DNA of 28,196 nt from a virus, in IMG/VR virus record IMGVR_UViG_3300025159_000646, positions 1-28,196 of that record. One strand, written 5' to 3'. The notes beneath the pieces were generated by a model. The model ran no database searches and was not told the origin of the DNA. It was given only the letters and a program-made list of their open reading frames with translations. This document shows positions 14,134-22,876 of the stretch, piece by piece. The translations under genes and the position numbers were made by a program. Numbering within the stretch: the stretch's first letter is position 1; every line of letters starts with the position of its first letter.

Positions 14134-15933
14134 TTATACTATTTCTGACAATAGAACTTTTCGTATCTCTTTTATAGAATTACTGTATGCTGTCCAATTT
14201 TCTCGTATTCCGCGGAAAGCTTTCATTAATGGAACTATTCTTATTTTATTATCATTCACAGCATAGACTGGAAAATGAAATCTTGAAAAATAACCCTCTG
14301 GAACTATAGGAACTGTTTGTGAAAGTATGGAACAAATGATTAATGGATCCCATACTTTATCATTTGATGTCCATAATAAAATATCAACTGCTGAAATTAA
14401 ACTTTTTACATCACTACTATTAGTTACTTGTATTTTACTATTCTTATATATGAAATTGGTATTGCTACTGTAGACTAGCAGTTTTACATCATCTTTATCC
14501 GATGCTCTGTACTCATTTGAAAAAGCATCTATTACTGTTTGAACCTTCTCATTATCGCTACTCATTATGCCGAACACAAGGTTTTTCTTATTCTCATCTA
14601 TATTTTTTGGCGGGAAGTCTTTTACTAACTGCTTGATGTTCCTGATCTTAACAGAGCCCATACGCGAGACTAAACCGTTTACAACACTGTTTATTGTAGA
14701 TTGTGAATACTTAATTTTTATTTTCTCAATTACCTCTTTTGGTACTTTATAATCCCATGCTTTATGAATAGCACCTAATACATCAATTTTATCAAATCTC
14801 TTTGCATATATTAAATCATCACCATATTCATTTCTTAACTGATCATTTTCTAATGCTACAAATGGCTTGCCACAAGCCAGGAATTCCGCGGGAACTATTC
14901 CATGCCCCTCATGTCTCGATAATACGATACCTAATCTGCATCTCTTAAATATCTGAAATTTTTCCGCATCATTTAAATCTTCACATATATTTATCTTATG
15001 ATTTTCATTACTCTTAAATATATTTTTTATTCGAGTCGTATCGTGTCCGATAAATGTAATATCATATTTTAAATCATCTTTTAATGCAGCTTCTAATAAT
15101 TGTTTATATCCTTTTTGTTCAATAGCTCTACCGCAGAATACAATTTCGTCACTCTTTTCCTCGGTCCAAATTGAATTAATTATATCTAGATTTATCGACG
15201 GATTAACTACATGAATTCTGCTATCTTCAAATTTATCATCCCACTCTAAGCATTTCTTTTTTCCAAGTTCACTACATATAATAATTCCATCAGCTTCTAA
15301 ATAAACATCTTTAGTTGTTTTGGACATCAAATTTTCATACTCTGGCATATGCTCTAAATGCCAGTTGTCGGATTCATACATCAATGCATAGAATGGAATC
15401 CCGTACTTACGAGAATATTCTAGCCCTATGCTTAATGCTTGCGGCGGGGCTACGAATACACAATCAAATCCTTCATAATCTGTATTGATATCCGGCTTAT
15501 ATTCAAATGTAACATATACGCTACTGGGAATATCTTGGGCACATATTGGTAATGCATTTGTGCAAACGTGTACGTGGCACTTTGCTTCCGATAAAGCATT
15601 AACAACTTGCATGTTCCACAATCTGGCCCCGCTGTACCCGCCTTCATTGTAGGTTATAAAAAGTATCTTTCTTTTTATATCCGACGGGTAATTAACATAT
15701 TCATTTATATTTTTCCGCGGGGGTTTTTTGTTACTTTCTCTTAACCATTTTTCATCCACAGCACATTGGGCAAATTCTTTAGTATCTACAAACCATTGTT
15801 TCATCGATTCTAGAACTTGAAACGGTCTACTGTCCCCAACAAATATTTTTCTAGGCGTAGCTGATAATGAATCATCAACCATCTGATCTTTATTAGATCC
15901 AGTATACCGCATCCAAATAGTAGCTCTGCTCAT
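14134..15933 (-). CDS. GT4-like (GT-B fold) glycosyltransferase with N- and C-terminal extensions
   Basis: 599 aa, about 200 longer than a usual GT4 enzyme. KRKILFITYNEGGYSGARLW (residues 88-107) starts the first Rossmann domain; IVFCGRAIEQKGYKQLLEA (264-282) starts the second; the E-x7-E motif HEGHGIVPAE (Glu 342 and 350) is the donor-binding signature. The ~85-residue N-terminal part (MRYTGSNKDQMVDDSLSA..) is not part of the fold and is unrecognised. After about residue 440 a further alpha/beta domain (NLVFGIMSSDNEKVQTVIDA..) could be a degenerate second GT-B half. A cytoplasmic retaining glycosyltransferase is likely; donor and acceptor unknown. It precedes the alpha/beta paralogue pair and the epimerase. 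Confidence 0.85.
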   Translation of the reverse strand: MSRATIWMRYTGSNKDQMVDDSLSATPRKIFVGDSRPFQVLESMKQWFVDTKEFAQCAVDEKWLRESNKKPPRKNINEYVNYPSDIKRKILFITYNEGGYSGARLWNMQVVNALSEAKCHVHVCTNALPICAQDIPSSVYVTFEYKPDINTDYEGFDCVFVAPPQALSIGLEYSRKYGIPFYALMYESDNWHLEHMPEYENLMSKTTKDVYLEADGIIICSELGKKKCLEWDDKFEDSRIHVVNPSINLDIINSIWTEEKSDEIVFCGRAIEQKGYKQLLEAALKDDLKYDITFIGHDTTRIKNIFKSNENHKINICEDLNDAEKFQIFKRCRLGIVLSRHEGHGIVPAEFLACGKPFVALENDQLRNEYGDDLIYAKRFDKIDVLGAIHKAWDYKVPKEVIEKIKIKYSQSTINSVVNGLVSRMGSVKIRNIKQLVKDFPPKNIDENKKNLVFGIMSSDNEKVQTVIDAFSNEYRASDKDDVKLLVYSSNTNFIYKNSKIQVTNSSDVKSLISAVDILLWTSNDKVWDPLIICSILSQTVPIVPEGYFSRFHFPVYAVNDNKIRIVPLMKAFRGIRENWTAYSNSIKEIRKVLLSEIV

Positions 15934-15953
15934 TTTAATACCCTAAAGAAATG

Positions 15954-16367
15954 TTAATCCGGAACTGTTAGGGTAGAAACCTCTTCTACCTCTTTAACAG
16001 TTTTCCGTCTTTCCATTTCTTTAGAGGAATCCGGATCAGACCTTACTTCCGCAACAGCCTTTGACTCGTTAACAATTACTTGGGACTCTTTGGCAAGAAC
16101 ACCAGACTCAGCAGCCTTTAATCTCTTTTCCTTATTAACTAACTGTAGCTCCCGGACCTCCATTGTTGCTAATTTCTCGCGGGCATTATCTAAATCTCTA
16201 TTATATTGCTCAAGCATTGAATTAGCGTAATTTCTAGCAGCTTTCGGAACCTCTGCCATCATATTAACTACTTGTCCAAGATCATCCTTTACAGAATCCA
16301 ATTTATTTTTTATTTGTGCAATCTTTGTCAAAATATCCTCAATGCATTGTACTGCTTCTGGTCTCAT
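15954..16367 (-). CDS. Coiled-coil protein (137 aa), first gene after the capsid terminator
   Basis: A helical N-terminus (VQCIEDILTKIAQIKNKLDS) and a long continuous charged coiled coil (residues ~50-115), ending in a Glu/Lys/Ser-rich tail. The ribosome site GAGGAGAGAGGAAAATG is among the strongest in the window, and the gene is the first after the terminator at 16456-16489, so it may have its own promoter or depend on read-through. I see no convincing -10/-35 pair in the 90 bases upstream. Function unknown. Confidence 0.77.
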   Translation of the reverse strand: MRPEAVQCIEDILTKIAQIKNKLDSVKDDLGQVVNMMAEVPKAARNYANSMLEQYNRDLDNAREKLATMEVRELQLVNKEKRLKAAESGVLAKESQVIVNESKAVAEVRSDPDSSKEMERRKTVKEVEEVSTLTVPD

Positions 16368-16455
16368 TTTCCTCTCTCCTCTGTAGAATTAAAAGTTACA
16401 ATCCTGCCCCAAAAACTACACAATTATTTTTAGCAGACACAACTTGGTATAAAAC

Positions 16456-16489
16456 AAAAAAGGGAGCCGCGTCAAGCGGCTCCCTTTTT
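16456..16489 (-). terminator. Strong symmetric intrinsic terminator after the capsid gene
   Basis: A perfect 9-bp GC-rich stem (GGGAGCCGC / GCGGCTCCC) with a 5-base loop GTCAA, extended by five A:T pairs because an A-run precedes and a T-run follows. The structure therefore works in both directions. It starts 36 bases past the capsid stop codon on the minus strand and is the only clear terminator in the operon. It would set capsid mRNA apart from the downstream accessory genes. Confidence 0.92.
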
Positions 16490-16524
16490 CATAACTTATA
16501 TGCTTGTTTTTTATCAATCAACTA

Positions 16525-17586
16525 TTACGCACCAGCGGCGGAAAGATCCGTGGCAGCACAATAAATCGAATAAACCTGATCAGAGTTGAGGACTTTAACC
16601 TCATAATATGTGATTAACGCGATTCCAAGATCCTGGTCATAATCGAAAAGCTTCTCTTTCCAAATATATCCAGGCCCTAGGTTATACAGCCCGCGTGCTT
16701 CCGCGATAGAACGGGGACCAATCACGAAGTTGGCTGCAACTTTAATCGAGTAACCACCAGTTGTTGCGTATCTAACGTTACCAGACTTGTAAAGTAGAAC
16801 CCCATCCCAGAACGCATCGAAACCCTGGAACATCGGTCCGACAACTTTATTTGCATTTACAAGTGCGGCATAAGAAGCCGCTGTCTTGTAATCAGCATGT
16901 TGTGTTAGATCGTAGATTGTATACGGGTGGAAAACTCCGGTGTAGTAACCCTCATTCATTCCAGGTGTATCCCCGGGCTTGAATGTGGGAACTCCTGCCG
17001 TTGCCATCTCATATCTAATTTTTGAAATGTCACTCGGCACTAGTTTATCCGAAGATGTAAGAGACTGCGCTGTAGTCTTACTTCCACCATAACGGGTATT
17101 TGCTACTAGAACACCATTCCGTAGAGCCGCGTGAGCGTCTAAATCTTTCTTCTCAGCCATCCAATCTCCGAGGAGATAGGTGGCCTCGTTCTTAAGATCA
17201 AGAATACTCTTTGAAGCAGCTTCTGCTGTTACTCTGCAAGCATTTCCAACCTTTGTTGGAGTAAATGCTACGCGAGACTGACTAAATGTTTCTTCGTTTC
17301 CTTCAAGCACTGAAGTTGCTGTAAGGTTTCCAGAAGCGGTGAGTTTCGACCGCTTCCAAATATATACAACATCTCCCTGCTTACTAACAAGTCCATCCTC
17401 TGGTACAAGGAATCTCTCCATGAACCGATGTGCTTTAACATAATCCTCAACCTTCTGTGTCCAAAGTTCGGGGATTGTGTTATCGATAGTAGTAGACGTT
17501 ACCGCTGCGGATTTGTCTACGGCTCCGAAGCGGACTTGTCCGAATTTACCAAGGTCTTCCTGTTTCCAGTTAGCTGAGTCCTTCAT
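16525..17586 (-). CDS. Major capsid protein, HK97 fold, N4-gp56-like
   Basis: 353 aa. Typical layout: flexible N-terminus, then TIPELWTQKVEDYVKAHRFM (37-56), GDVVYIWKRSKLTA (71-84), the long helix region around 125-160, YYTGVFHPYTIYDLTQH (214-230) and VIGPRSIAEARGLYNLG (288-304), and a final strand pair DLGIALITYYEVKVLNSD (319-336). This pattern fits the N4-gp56 family of HK97-fold capsid proteins. A strong ribosome site AGAGAGGAAAAAA precedes the ATG, and codon use is slightly GC-richer than the neighbours, as expected of a highly expressed gene. It follows the protease/scaffold gene and is closed by a terminator. No removable N-terminal delta domain is evident. Confidence 0.87.
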   Translation of the reverse strand: MKDSANWKQEDLGKFGQVRFGAVDKSAAVTSTTIDNTIPELWTQKVEDYVKAHRFMERFLVPEDGLVSKQGDVVYIWKRSKLTASGNLTATSVLEGNEETFSQSRVAFTPTKVGNACRVTAEAASKSILDLKNEATYLLGDWMAEKKDLDAHAALRNGVLVANTRYGGSKTTAQSLTSSDKLVPSDISKIRYEMATAGVPTFKPGDTPGMNEGYYTGVFHPYTIYDLTQHADYKTAASYAALVNANKVVGPMFQGFDAFWDGVLLYKSGNVRYATTGGYSIKVAANFVIGPRSIAEARGLYNLGPGYIWKEKLFDYDQDLGIALITYYEVKVLNSDQVYSIYCAATDLSAAGA

Positions 17587-17624
17587 TTTTTTCCTCTCTT
17601 AAATTTGTTTATATTCCGCCCGAA

Positions 17625-18320
17625 TTATACCACCCAGTAGGCTTTGCCTGTTGAGTGATCTTCTATAATTTTACCTTCCTCTCTCTCGCGCTGATACAGA
17701 CTCTTATCGTTTGCATCTCTTGCCGAGAGACGGAGGTGGTCTTCTCTAGTTAAGAACTTTTTTCCACCAGTATCTGGATTAGAAACAACTCTCCCAAGAT
17801 TTTCTTCAAATCTAGTAGAAGGCAGCGCCTTCAGAATACCGAGAACTTCTGCCGCAACAGTGGATTCTGACTTACCATCCTCGAACTTAACAACACTGGC
17901 GCGAGCGCCAAAAACCACCTTCTTAACATTATCTACAACAGCGGGCGGAATCTTTCCATCACGAACAAGCTGTTCAATCTCTGATGTCATTTTCTCTTTT
18001 TCAACCGCTTCATTTTGTGCTTCGAGGGACACCATTCTCTTCTGTAAGATTTCATTTGATCTGCGAAGTCCTTCGAGTTCAGTTTTCATTTTCGAATCCT
18101 CAAGTTTTACTTCTGGTGATGCAGCAGTTTTTCTAGCTGCAAGTCTGGCGCGGATTTCGGCAAGCTTTCTCTTAGCTTCTTCAAATTTTGCAGTTCTATC
18201 TTCTGTTTTTACAGCAGGTGTCGCAGCGCGATCCTTGCGCCGCTGCTCTAGCCGTGCGCGAACTGCTTCAACTTTCTTTTTGATTTCTTCTCTCTTGGCT
18301 TCTAGCTGTGCTTTATCCAT
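17625..18320 (-). CDS. Nested in-frame scaffold protein (internal start of the protease gene)
   Basis: ATG at 18320 (Met 500 of the 730-aa protein) is preceded by GGAGAGAAGGAA at ideal spacing and would give a 231-aa protein made of the coiled-coil scaffold only. The same arrangement, a protease gene with an internal scaffold start, is established in Mu (gpI/gpZ) and lambda (C/Nu3). The frame and ribosome site are seen; use of this start is inferred. Confidence 0.68.
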   Translation of the reverse strand: MDKAQLEAKREEIKKKVEAVRARLEQRRKDRAATPAVKTEDRTAKFEEAKRKLAEIRARLAARKTAASPEVKLEDSKMKTELEGLRRSNEILQKRMVSLEAQNEAVEKEKMTSEIEQLVRDGKIPPAVVDNVKKVVFGARASVVKFEDGKSESTVAAEVLGILKALPSTRFEENLGRVVSNPDTGGKKFLTREDHLRLSARDANDKSLYQREREEGKIIEDHSTGKAYWVV

Positions 18321-19817
18321 TTCCTTCTCTCCAGAATCAAAATTCCGACCGGTAAGTTTCGCCACCACAAACGCTAATCTGTTTCCAAGCTCCTTGGATG
18401 AGTATCTATTATCTACATCTTCAGCAATACTGTCAAGAATTACTTTTCCAAACTTGCTAATGGTTGTTGGAAGTAAAACTTCCTCCAGCCCCAACTTCCG
18501 CATGATTGCGGAACAATCGGGATCTAATTTTTCAAAAGCCGCGATTTTAAACAGTGTATTACCATCTTTTTCAATAACTGTTCCAGAATCAACATATTCC
18601 TTAACTGCTTCACATGCGGCCATTCCCGTATTCTCAATAGGCATTTTTTCATGCTGTTCTGTAATTCCACCAGCTATTTTCTTAGCTATCTCTTTTTCCG
18701 CATCCGCGGAGTTTCCACCATCTGGAAGTACGCTTTTGGGTTCTTGTTTAGGAACAACTTTCTTGCGCTTTGCTCTGCGCCGTGCAAGCATTGCACGAAT
18801 TTCTTCAATTTTTTTAGCCGATTCCGTAGTTACTGCTGCGCTTGAAGTTGCTGAGAGTCTACTCTTTTTCATTTCTTCCAGCTTAGCTTTAATTGTTTCA
18901 ATAGACACGACTTCTTCTCCTGTTGTTACTGGTTTTACTTCTTTTGTAACTAATAGACTTCCAGCTTCAAATCCATATTTGACTTCATGATCTACTAGCC
19001 ACTTTTTAGAATTTTCCTTTGCCCAATTTTTTGATTTTTCAAAAGTAACATTTCTAGTAGCCCATTCCCCGCCTTCAGCTAATTGTCCTCTAATAAACTC
19101 TACACCTAATGGAAGTTTTCCGCCAAAATTTGTCCCTCTAAAAGAGGCATCTTTTCTAAATATATTTTCTGCTCTAACTGTTACAAAAATCTTATCTTTA
19201 TCCTCTTCCCATTTTCCGATTTCTGATAATATTTTTACATCGGAACCTTTTTTGTTAGACTCAAAAATTACCATTTTATCTTTGAAATTTGCAACACCCT
19301 CTAGTTCTGCAAATGGTGCTAGATCCCTAACATGCGGAGTATTTGTTAACGCTACGTGCCACAAACATTCAAAAACTTTTCCAGTTTTAGGATCTACATA
19401 TGGTTGAACAAGAACAGAATCTCCGCGAATTGTTCCATTGCGAATTAAATTCGCAACATCCGGTTCTGTTATTTCAATATCGGCCCATAGCCCGCCATCT
19501 TCAACCCAAAGGTCTTTTACCCATCCAGAATTTCTTAGCGGGTTGTCTGTATGTCTAATAGGTACAAATACATCTTTTAATACATTTTTGAAGTTGTCGA
19601 TCCAGGTTTGGAATCTTGCCTCGTCAAAACTTAATGTTTCGGAAGGATTCAGGGGATTTACAAAAGATCCAATATTAAGAATTTCTTTCTTGAATCTTGC
19701 TTTTCCGTTTTGATTCTCTAGAGAGAGAACATTACTGTCCGAACCGTTTAGAACTTTACAAAAAGTTCCGAACGGTCCAGTAATGTATTTATCCTGTGCT
19801 ACTAAAACATTATCCAT
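17625..19817 (-). CDS. Fused prohead protease and scaffold
   Basis: 730 aa. Residues ~45-170 resemble the Mu gpI-type head maturation protease: VPIRHTDNPLRNSGWVKDLW (candidate catalytic His 89), GLWADIEITEPDVANLI, RGDSVLVQPY (candidate nucleophile Ser 134) and HVALTNTPHV. Residues ~190-285 contain a second unit (NVTFEKSKNWAKENSKKWL) of a kind often found beside phage head genes. The rest is scaffold-like: Arg/Lys-rich coiled coils with a thrice-repeated [K-x3-IRA-x-L-x2-RR] motif at 336-353, 515-531 and 551-566. Met 500 has its own ribosome site, giving a nested scaffold. The product should assemble and then degrade the scaffold inside the prohead. Catalytic residues are by pattern and not certain. 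Confidence 0.86.
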   Translation of the reverse strand: MDNVLVAQDKYITGPFGTFCKVLNGSDSNVLSLENQNGKARFKKEILNIGSFVNPLNPSETLSFDEARFQTWIDNFKNVLKDVFVPIRHTDNPLRNSGWVKDLWVEDGGLWADIEITEPDVANLIRNGTIRGDSVLVQPYVDPKTGKVFECLWHVALTNTPHVRDLAPFAELEGVANFKDKMVIFESNKKGSDVKILSEIGKWEEDKDKIFVTVRAENIFRKDASFRGTNFGGKLPLGVEFIRGQLAEGGEWATRNVTFEKSKNWAKENSKKWLVDHEVKYGFEAGSLLVTKEVKPVTTGEEVVSIETIKAKLEEMKKSRLSATSSAAVTTESAKKIEEIRAMLARRRAKRKKVVPKQEPKSVLPDGGNSADAEKEIAKKIAGGITEQHEKMPIENTGMAACEAVKEYVDSGTVIEKDGNTLFKIAAFEKLDPDCSAIMRKLGLEEVLLPTTISKFGKVILDSIAEDVDNRYSSKELGNRLAFVVAKLTGRNFDSGEKEMDKAQLEAKREEIKKKVEAVRARLEQRRKDRAATPAVKTEDRTAKFEEAKRKLAEIRARLAARKTAASPEVKLEDSKMKTELEGLRRSNEILQKRMVSLEAQNEAVEKEKMTSEIEQLVRDGKIPPAVVDNVKKVVFGARASVVKFEDGKSESTVAAEVLGILKALPSTRFEENLGRVVSNPDTGGKKFLTREDHLRLSARDANDKSLYQREREEGKIIEDHSTGKAYWVV

Positions 19818-19827
19818 ATTTTATCCC

Positions 19828-20691
19828 TTATCCAACAGCACTATTTTCTGCTTCACTTATTTGCCCAAGTATTTTTTTAATTGAACCGTATGAATATCCT
19901 AGTTCACCTTTAGCATCGAAAATTATTTCAGCGGCGGTATCAATATTATCTTTAATACTATACTTAGCGCCAGATTCTTCACTCTCTCCAACTTTTTCTA
20001 ATCCCACAAGAGCACCTTCTAATAAATCGGATGCCCCGGAAATATAATTAGTATTTCTATCAATGTTATCCATTACCTCTAAAATCTTTTCGTCAACCGC
20101 CCCACTCCCGCTTAATTCTTTTTGCGCTTCGCCAATAACCAGAAGCAGTTCTCCCAATCTACCTGATTTACCCTCTAGCCCAACAAGATCATCGACAAAA
20201 TTCTTTACTACAGAAACTTGCTCTTTGTCTTCGTCTTTCAATACAGTGCTATCTGAAGATAGATGACTACTGACGACATTTAATACATCCCGCTCCTGTG
20301 TCATTCCTTCGAGAAGTGTTTCTAACATTACACTAGAATCTGTTAATGTGTTTCTTAAAAATTCTAGCGTATCTTTTTCAAGAGATAATAATTCATCACT
20401 TCCTATTTTTACAAAGGGTACTTTCTCCACTTTTCCTACACTTACTATAGGATTATCTGGATCTTCATCTTCAAATCTTAAAAAATTTGATTCCATTTTT
20501 TTCTTTTCATTATGTGGCTTTACAACCAATCCATTAGCTATACTGAATGCTTTGGATTCTTTCTCTTTTTTTGTTCCCTTTGTTTTTTCAAAAACTGCAT
20601 TCCATATATTATACCAGCGATCAATATCTTTATCCGATAGTTTCTTTACATATTCTGGAAGTTTTTTATCTTTAATTCCAATATACGGCAT
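19828..20691 (-). CDS. ChaB-like N-terminal domain fused to an acidic helical region
   Basis: 287 aa. Residues ~8-55 (LPEYVKKLSDKDIDRWYNIW, then AFSIANGLV) match the ChaB-like motif that is common in phage head-module proteins. After an internal MESNFLRF segment the protein becomes acidic and helical (EKDTLEFLRNTLTDSSVMLE and onward) in the same manner as the small helical proteins in the window. It lies between portal and protease/scaffold; its ATG is two bases from the portal stop and has no clear ribosome site, so coupling is likely. A head-assembly role is inferred from position. Confidence 0.72.
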   Translation of the reverse strand: MPYIGIKDKKLPEYVKKLSDKDIDRWYNIWNAVFEKTKGTKKEKESKAFSIANGLVVKPHNEKKKMESNFLRFEDEDPDNPIVSVGKVEKVPFVKIGSDELLSLEKDTLEFLRNTLTDSSVMLETLLEGMTQERDVLNVVSSHLSSDSTVLKDEDKEQVSVVKNFVDDLVGLEGKSGRLGELLLVIGEAQKELSGSGAVDEKILEVMDNIDRNTNYISGASDLLEGALVGLEKVGESEESGAKYSIKDNIDTAAEIIFDAKGELGYSYGSIKKILGQISEAENSAVG

Positions 20692-20692
20692 A

Positions 20693-22843
20693 TTAATACA
20701 GTTTGTTTACTAAATTTTTACCCTGTTCATAACAACTCTTTAACAGGGTTTGCATATTTACTTTATTCCGTTTAAATGTTTCTTCGAGTTTTGATTCCAG
20801 AATTATACAATAATCCGCGGATTCTAATGCTACTTTCCCGCTATCTATTGCTGTTTCTTTAACTTCTTTTTCAATGTTATTTACAAAACTTGAACAATGG
20901 TTTTCCGACTTTTTATCCAGTAGACTATATTCCACTGAAGAAATTTTACCAATTATTGAATTATTGTCAACCCTATTCTGCTGTGCTGTATCTCTGATAC
21001 CGGCTTCAAACGCTTCAAAGGCATAGCTTTTGAAGAATTCTATATATTTATCAGAACTAAATAGTGACTCATTTCTTATTCTTTTAGCTGCGTCTATATT
21101 AGCTCCTAATGCTACTAAATAACTTTTAACAACTGCTGATTCACTTTTCCAAAATAAATCTAAATCACTAGATGCTGATCTTTGTATGCTATTTAGACTT
21201 GAAGCATACGTAATTGAATTTTTAGAATGCCCGTTGTTTCCTAATTTTATTCTTCCATTACTGGGAATTCTTATTTCTAATGGAGCAACTTCTGGTACAG
21301 CAACTGTTGCTGTTGCTGTTTCCGACGGTGCTTCAGTTTCTTCTCCCCCAACTGTTAACGGGGCTGATATTTCTTTTAATCTTCCGCCAAAGCTTTCGTC
21401 CGGCTTTTCCTCCGCTTTGGGAGTAACCGGTGTAGCTGGTTTTAATCCGCCACCAATTCCCCCTAATCCGCCAAATGCGGGTTTTTCTTCAGTTGTTTCT
21501 TCTCCTGTTCTTCCAGCTTTCTTTAACTTTTCAAGAGCCCTCGCACTAGTAATAAGATATTCCTCGCTAACAGGAATATTTGCTGTTTCAAGAATTGGCT
21601 TAATATCAATTGCGGGCGCAAACTTCTCTCGCGCCTTCTCCATAACACTGAGCGCAAATTGCTTATCGTCATCTCTGAGAGATTTGAACTTAAAGAATAT
21701 GTCTGTATTTTCTATACGGTCTTCTGCAAAGTTTAATTGTACCAGGGGAAGAATAATGTATTGCAAGGCATGATCTGCAATATCTTCTAGAATACCCTCT
21801 ACTTGAAGAAGAAAGAACGAGCCTTGTTCTTTAGCCTTTGCTAATGATCCACTTCCTCCCTGGGATAGTTCATCAGGAACTCCCATTCCCCGCGCTTTCA
21901 TTTTATCAAAATGCGCGTGAGATTCATTAAATGGGAATTTTTCCCCCTCTGTTGTTAATGGATCCGCTTTCCATTGTTCCACTCCCTGAGTTCCTGTCGG
22001 GGCACTTGGAAGAGTTACAACGGTTGCGTTTCTAATAGATTCCCCAATTTCCTGTGCTAAATCTAGATTATCTACTAAAATATCATTTCCAGCCCCGTCT
22101 ACACCGCGCTTTGTTTTCCCAAGTGGTGCCCGCATAATTAGCGGTGAAATTGCTCTTGACTCTGCGTAAATAGCTTGATAATCGTAGAAATATCTATCAC
22201 TATACCAGTATCTAAAAGCCGCTCTTAACATTGATCTCCCGTATAGATTTCCAAATTCCTTATCATATGTATATACGAATGATTTTTCTTTTGGAATGAA
22301 TACATCTTTTCCATCAACGCTATACTGAATAAGTCCATTAAAACTACCATCTTTTGCAACAACAATTCTTAACTGATTTCCATGCGGACGAAGATCGAGG
22401 AATCTATTGTAATACCACTTCCCGTCTCTTTCATTATATCTAAATCTTTTCTCCATTCCCACCCAGCCGTATTTAAAAGCATGGGTACATGCACGAATTA
22501 AAGGTCTCCATATGTTATTAAGATTTTTAAGAATAAATACTTTTATTTCATTATCGGTGCAAATCAAATCCCAAGGTGTTCTGATTGTTAGCCATTTGAT
22601 AATATTTAACGGAAATGCTATCCCGGCATCGTCCGCCATATCACTAAATGTTTCATACGCTGTTTTTTCCGGATTAGCGGCTATTCCTTCTCTTCCTCGT
22701 GTAAGCCGCGACATCCATGTTTGACCAATTGTACCGTATAGATACTCTTGCCCATCCTCGTTTACACGAGTAGATTCTGTTTTTGCCCGCCCAAATAATT
22801 TTCTGAGCGGCGGTTTGCCGTCCATGAAGTCTTTGAAGTCCAT
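20693..22843 (-). CDS. Portal protein with C-terminal extension
   Basis: 716 aa. The core (about 75-445) has the features of DUF935/Mu gp29-type portals: a wing and stem around KEKSFVYTYDKEFGNLYGRS (185-204), the long helix SMLRAAFRYWYSDRYFYDYQ, an Asp/Glu-poor SPLIMRAP strand, and the distal helices around GILEDIADHALQYIILPLVQ. A low-complexity Gly/Pro/Glu linker (446-545) leads to an unusual helical domain (546-716) that might be a degenerate minor head protein or a binding platform. The portal forms the dodecameric DNA gate at one capsid vertex and docks the terminase. Upstream gene order (terminase) and downstream order (protease, capsid) fit. Confidence 0.88.
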   Translation of the reverse strand: MDFKDFMDGKPPLRKLFGRAKTESTRVNEDGQEYLYGTIGQTWMSRLTRGREGIAANPEKTAYETFSDMADDAGIAFPLNIIKWLTIRTPWDLICTDNEIKVFILKNLNNIWRPLIRACTHAFKYGWVGMEKRFRYNERDGKWYYNRFLDLRPHGNQLRIVVAKDGSFNGLIQYSVDGKDVFIPKEKSFVYTYDKEFGNLYGRSMLRAAFRYWYSDRYFYDYQAIYAESRAISPLIMRAPLGKTKRGVDGAGNDILVDNLDLAQEIGESIRNATVVTLPSAPTGTQGVEQWKADPLTTEGEKFPFNESHAHFDKMKARGMGVPDELSQGGSGSLAKAKEQGSFFLLQVEGILEDIADHALQYIILPLVQLNFAEDRIENTDIFFKFKSLRDDDKQFALSVMEKAREKFAPAIDIKPILETANIPVSEEYLITSARALEKLKKAGRTGEETTEEKPAFGGLGGIGGGLKPATPVTPKAEEKPDESFGGRLKEISAPLTVGGEETEAPSETATATVAVPEVAPLEIRIPSNGRIKLGNNGHSKNSITYASSLNSIQRSASSDLDLFWKSESAVVKSYLVALGANIDAAKRIRNESLFSSDKYIEFFKSYAFEAFEAGIRDTAQQNRVDNNSIIGKISSVEYSLLDKKSENHCSSFVNNIEKEVKETAIDSGKVALESADYCIILESKLEETFKRNKVNMQTLLKSCYEQGKNLVNKLY

Positions 22844-22876
22844 TCTAATAGCCCAAAGCAGAATTTATTTGTGTAA

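Noticed and set aside
446-16367. Small helical proteins as WXG100/ESX-type secreted hairpins
   Set aside because: No WxG turn in the proteins of the right length, and no type VII secretion genes.
17860-18990. Long plus-strand open frame (376 codons) opposite the protease/scaffold
   Set aside because: It is very rich in Ser and Phe with no domain, has no ribosome site, and is the mirror of the Arg/Lys/Glu-rich coiled coil on the real coding strand.
20693-21205. MuF-type minor head domain in the portal C-terminus
   Set aside because: The typical conserved residues are not recognisable, so it is left as an unidentified helical domain.
21186-21773. Plus-strand open frame (195 codons) opposite the portal
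   Set aside because: Low-complexity composition is the reverse reading of the Gly/Pro/Glu linker; no ribosome site or family likeness.
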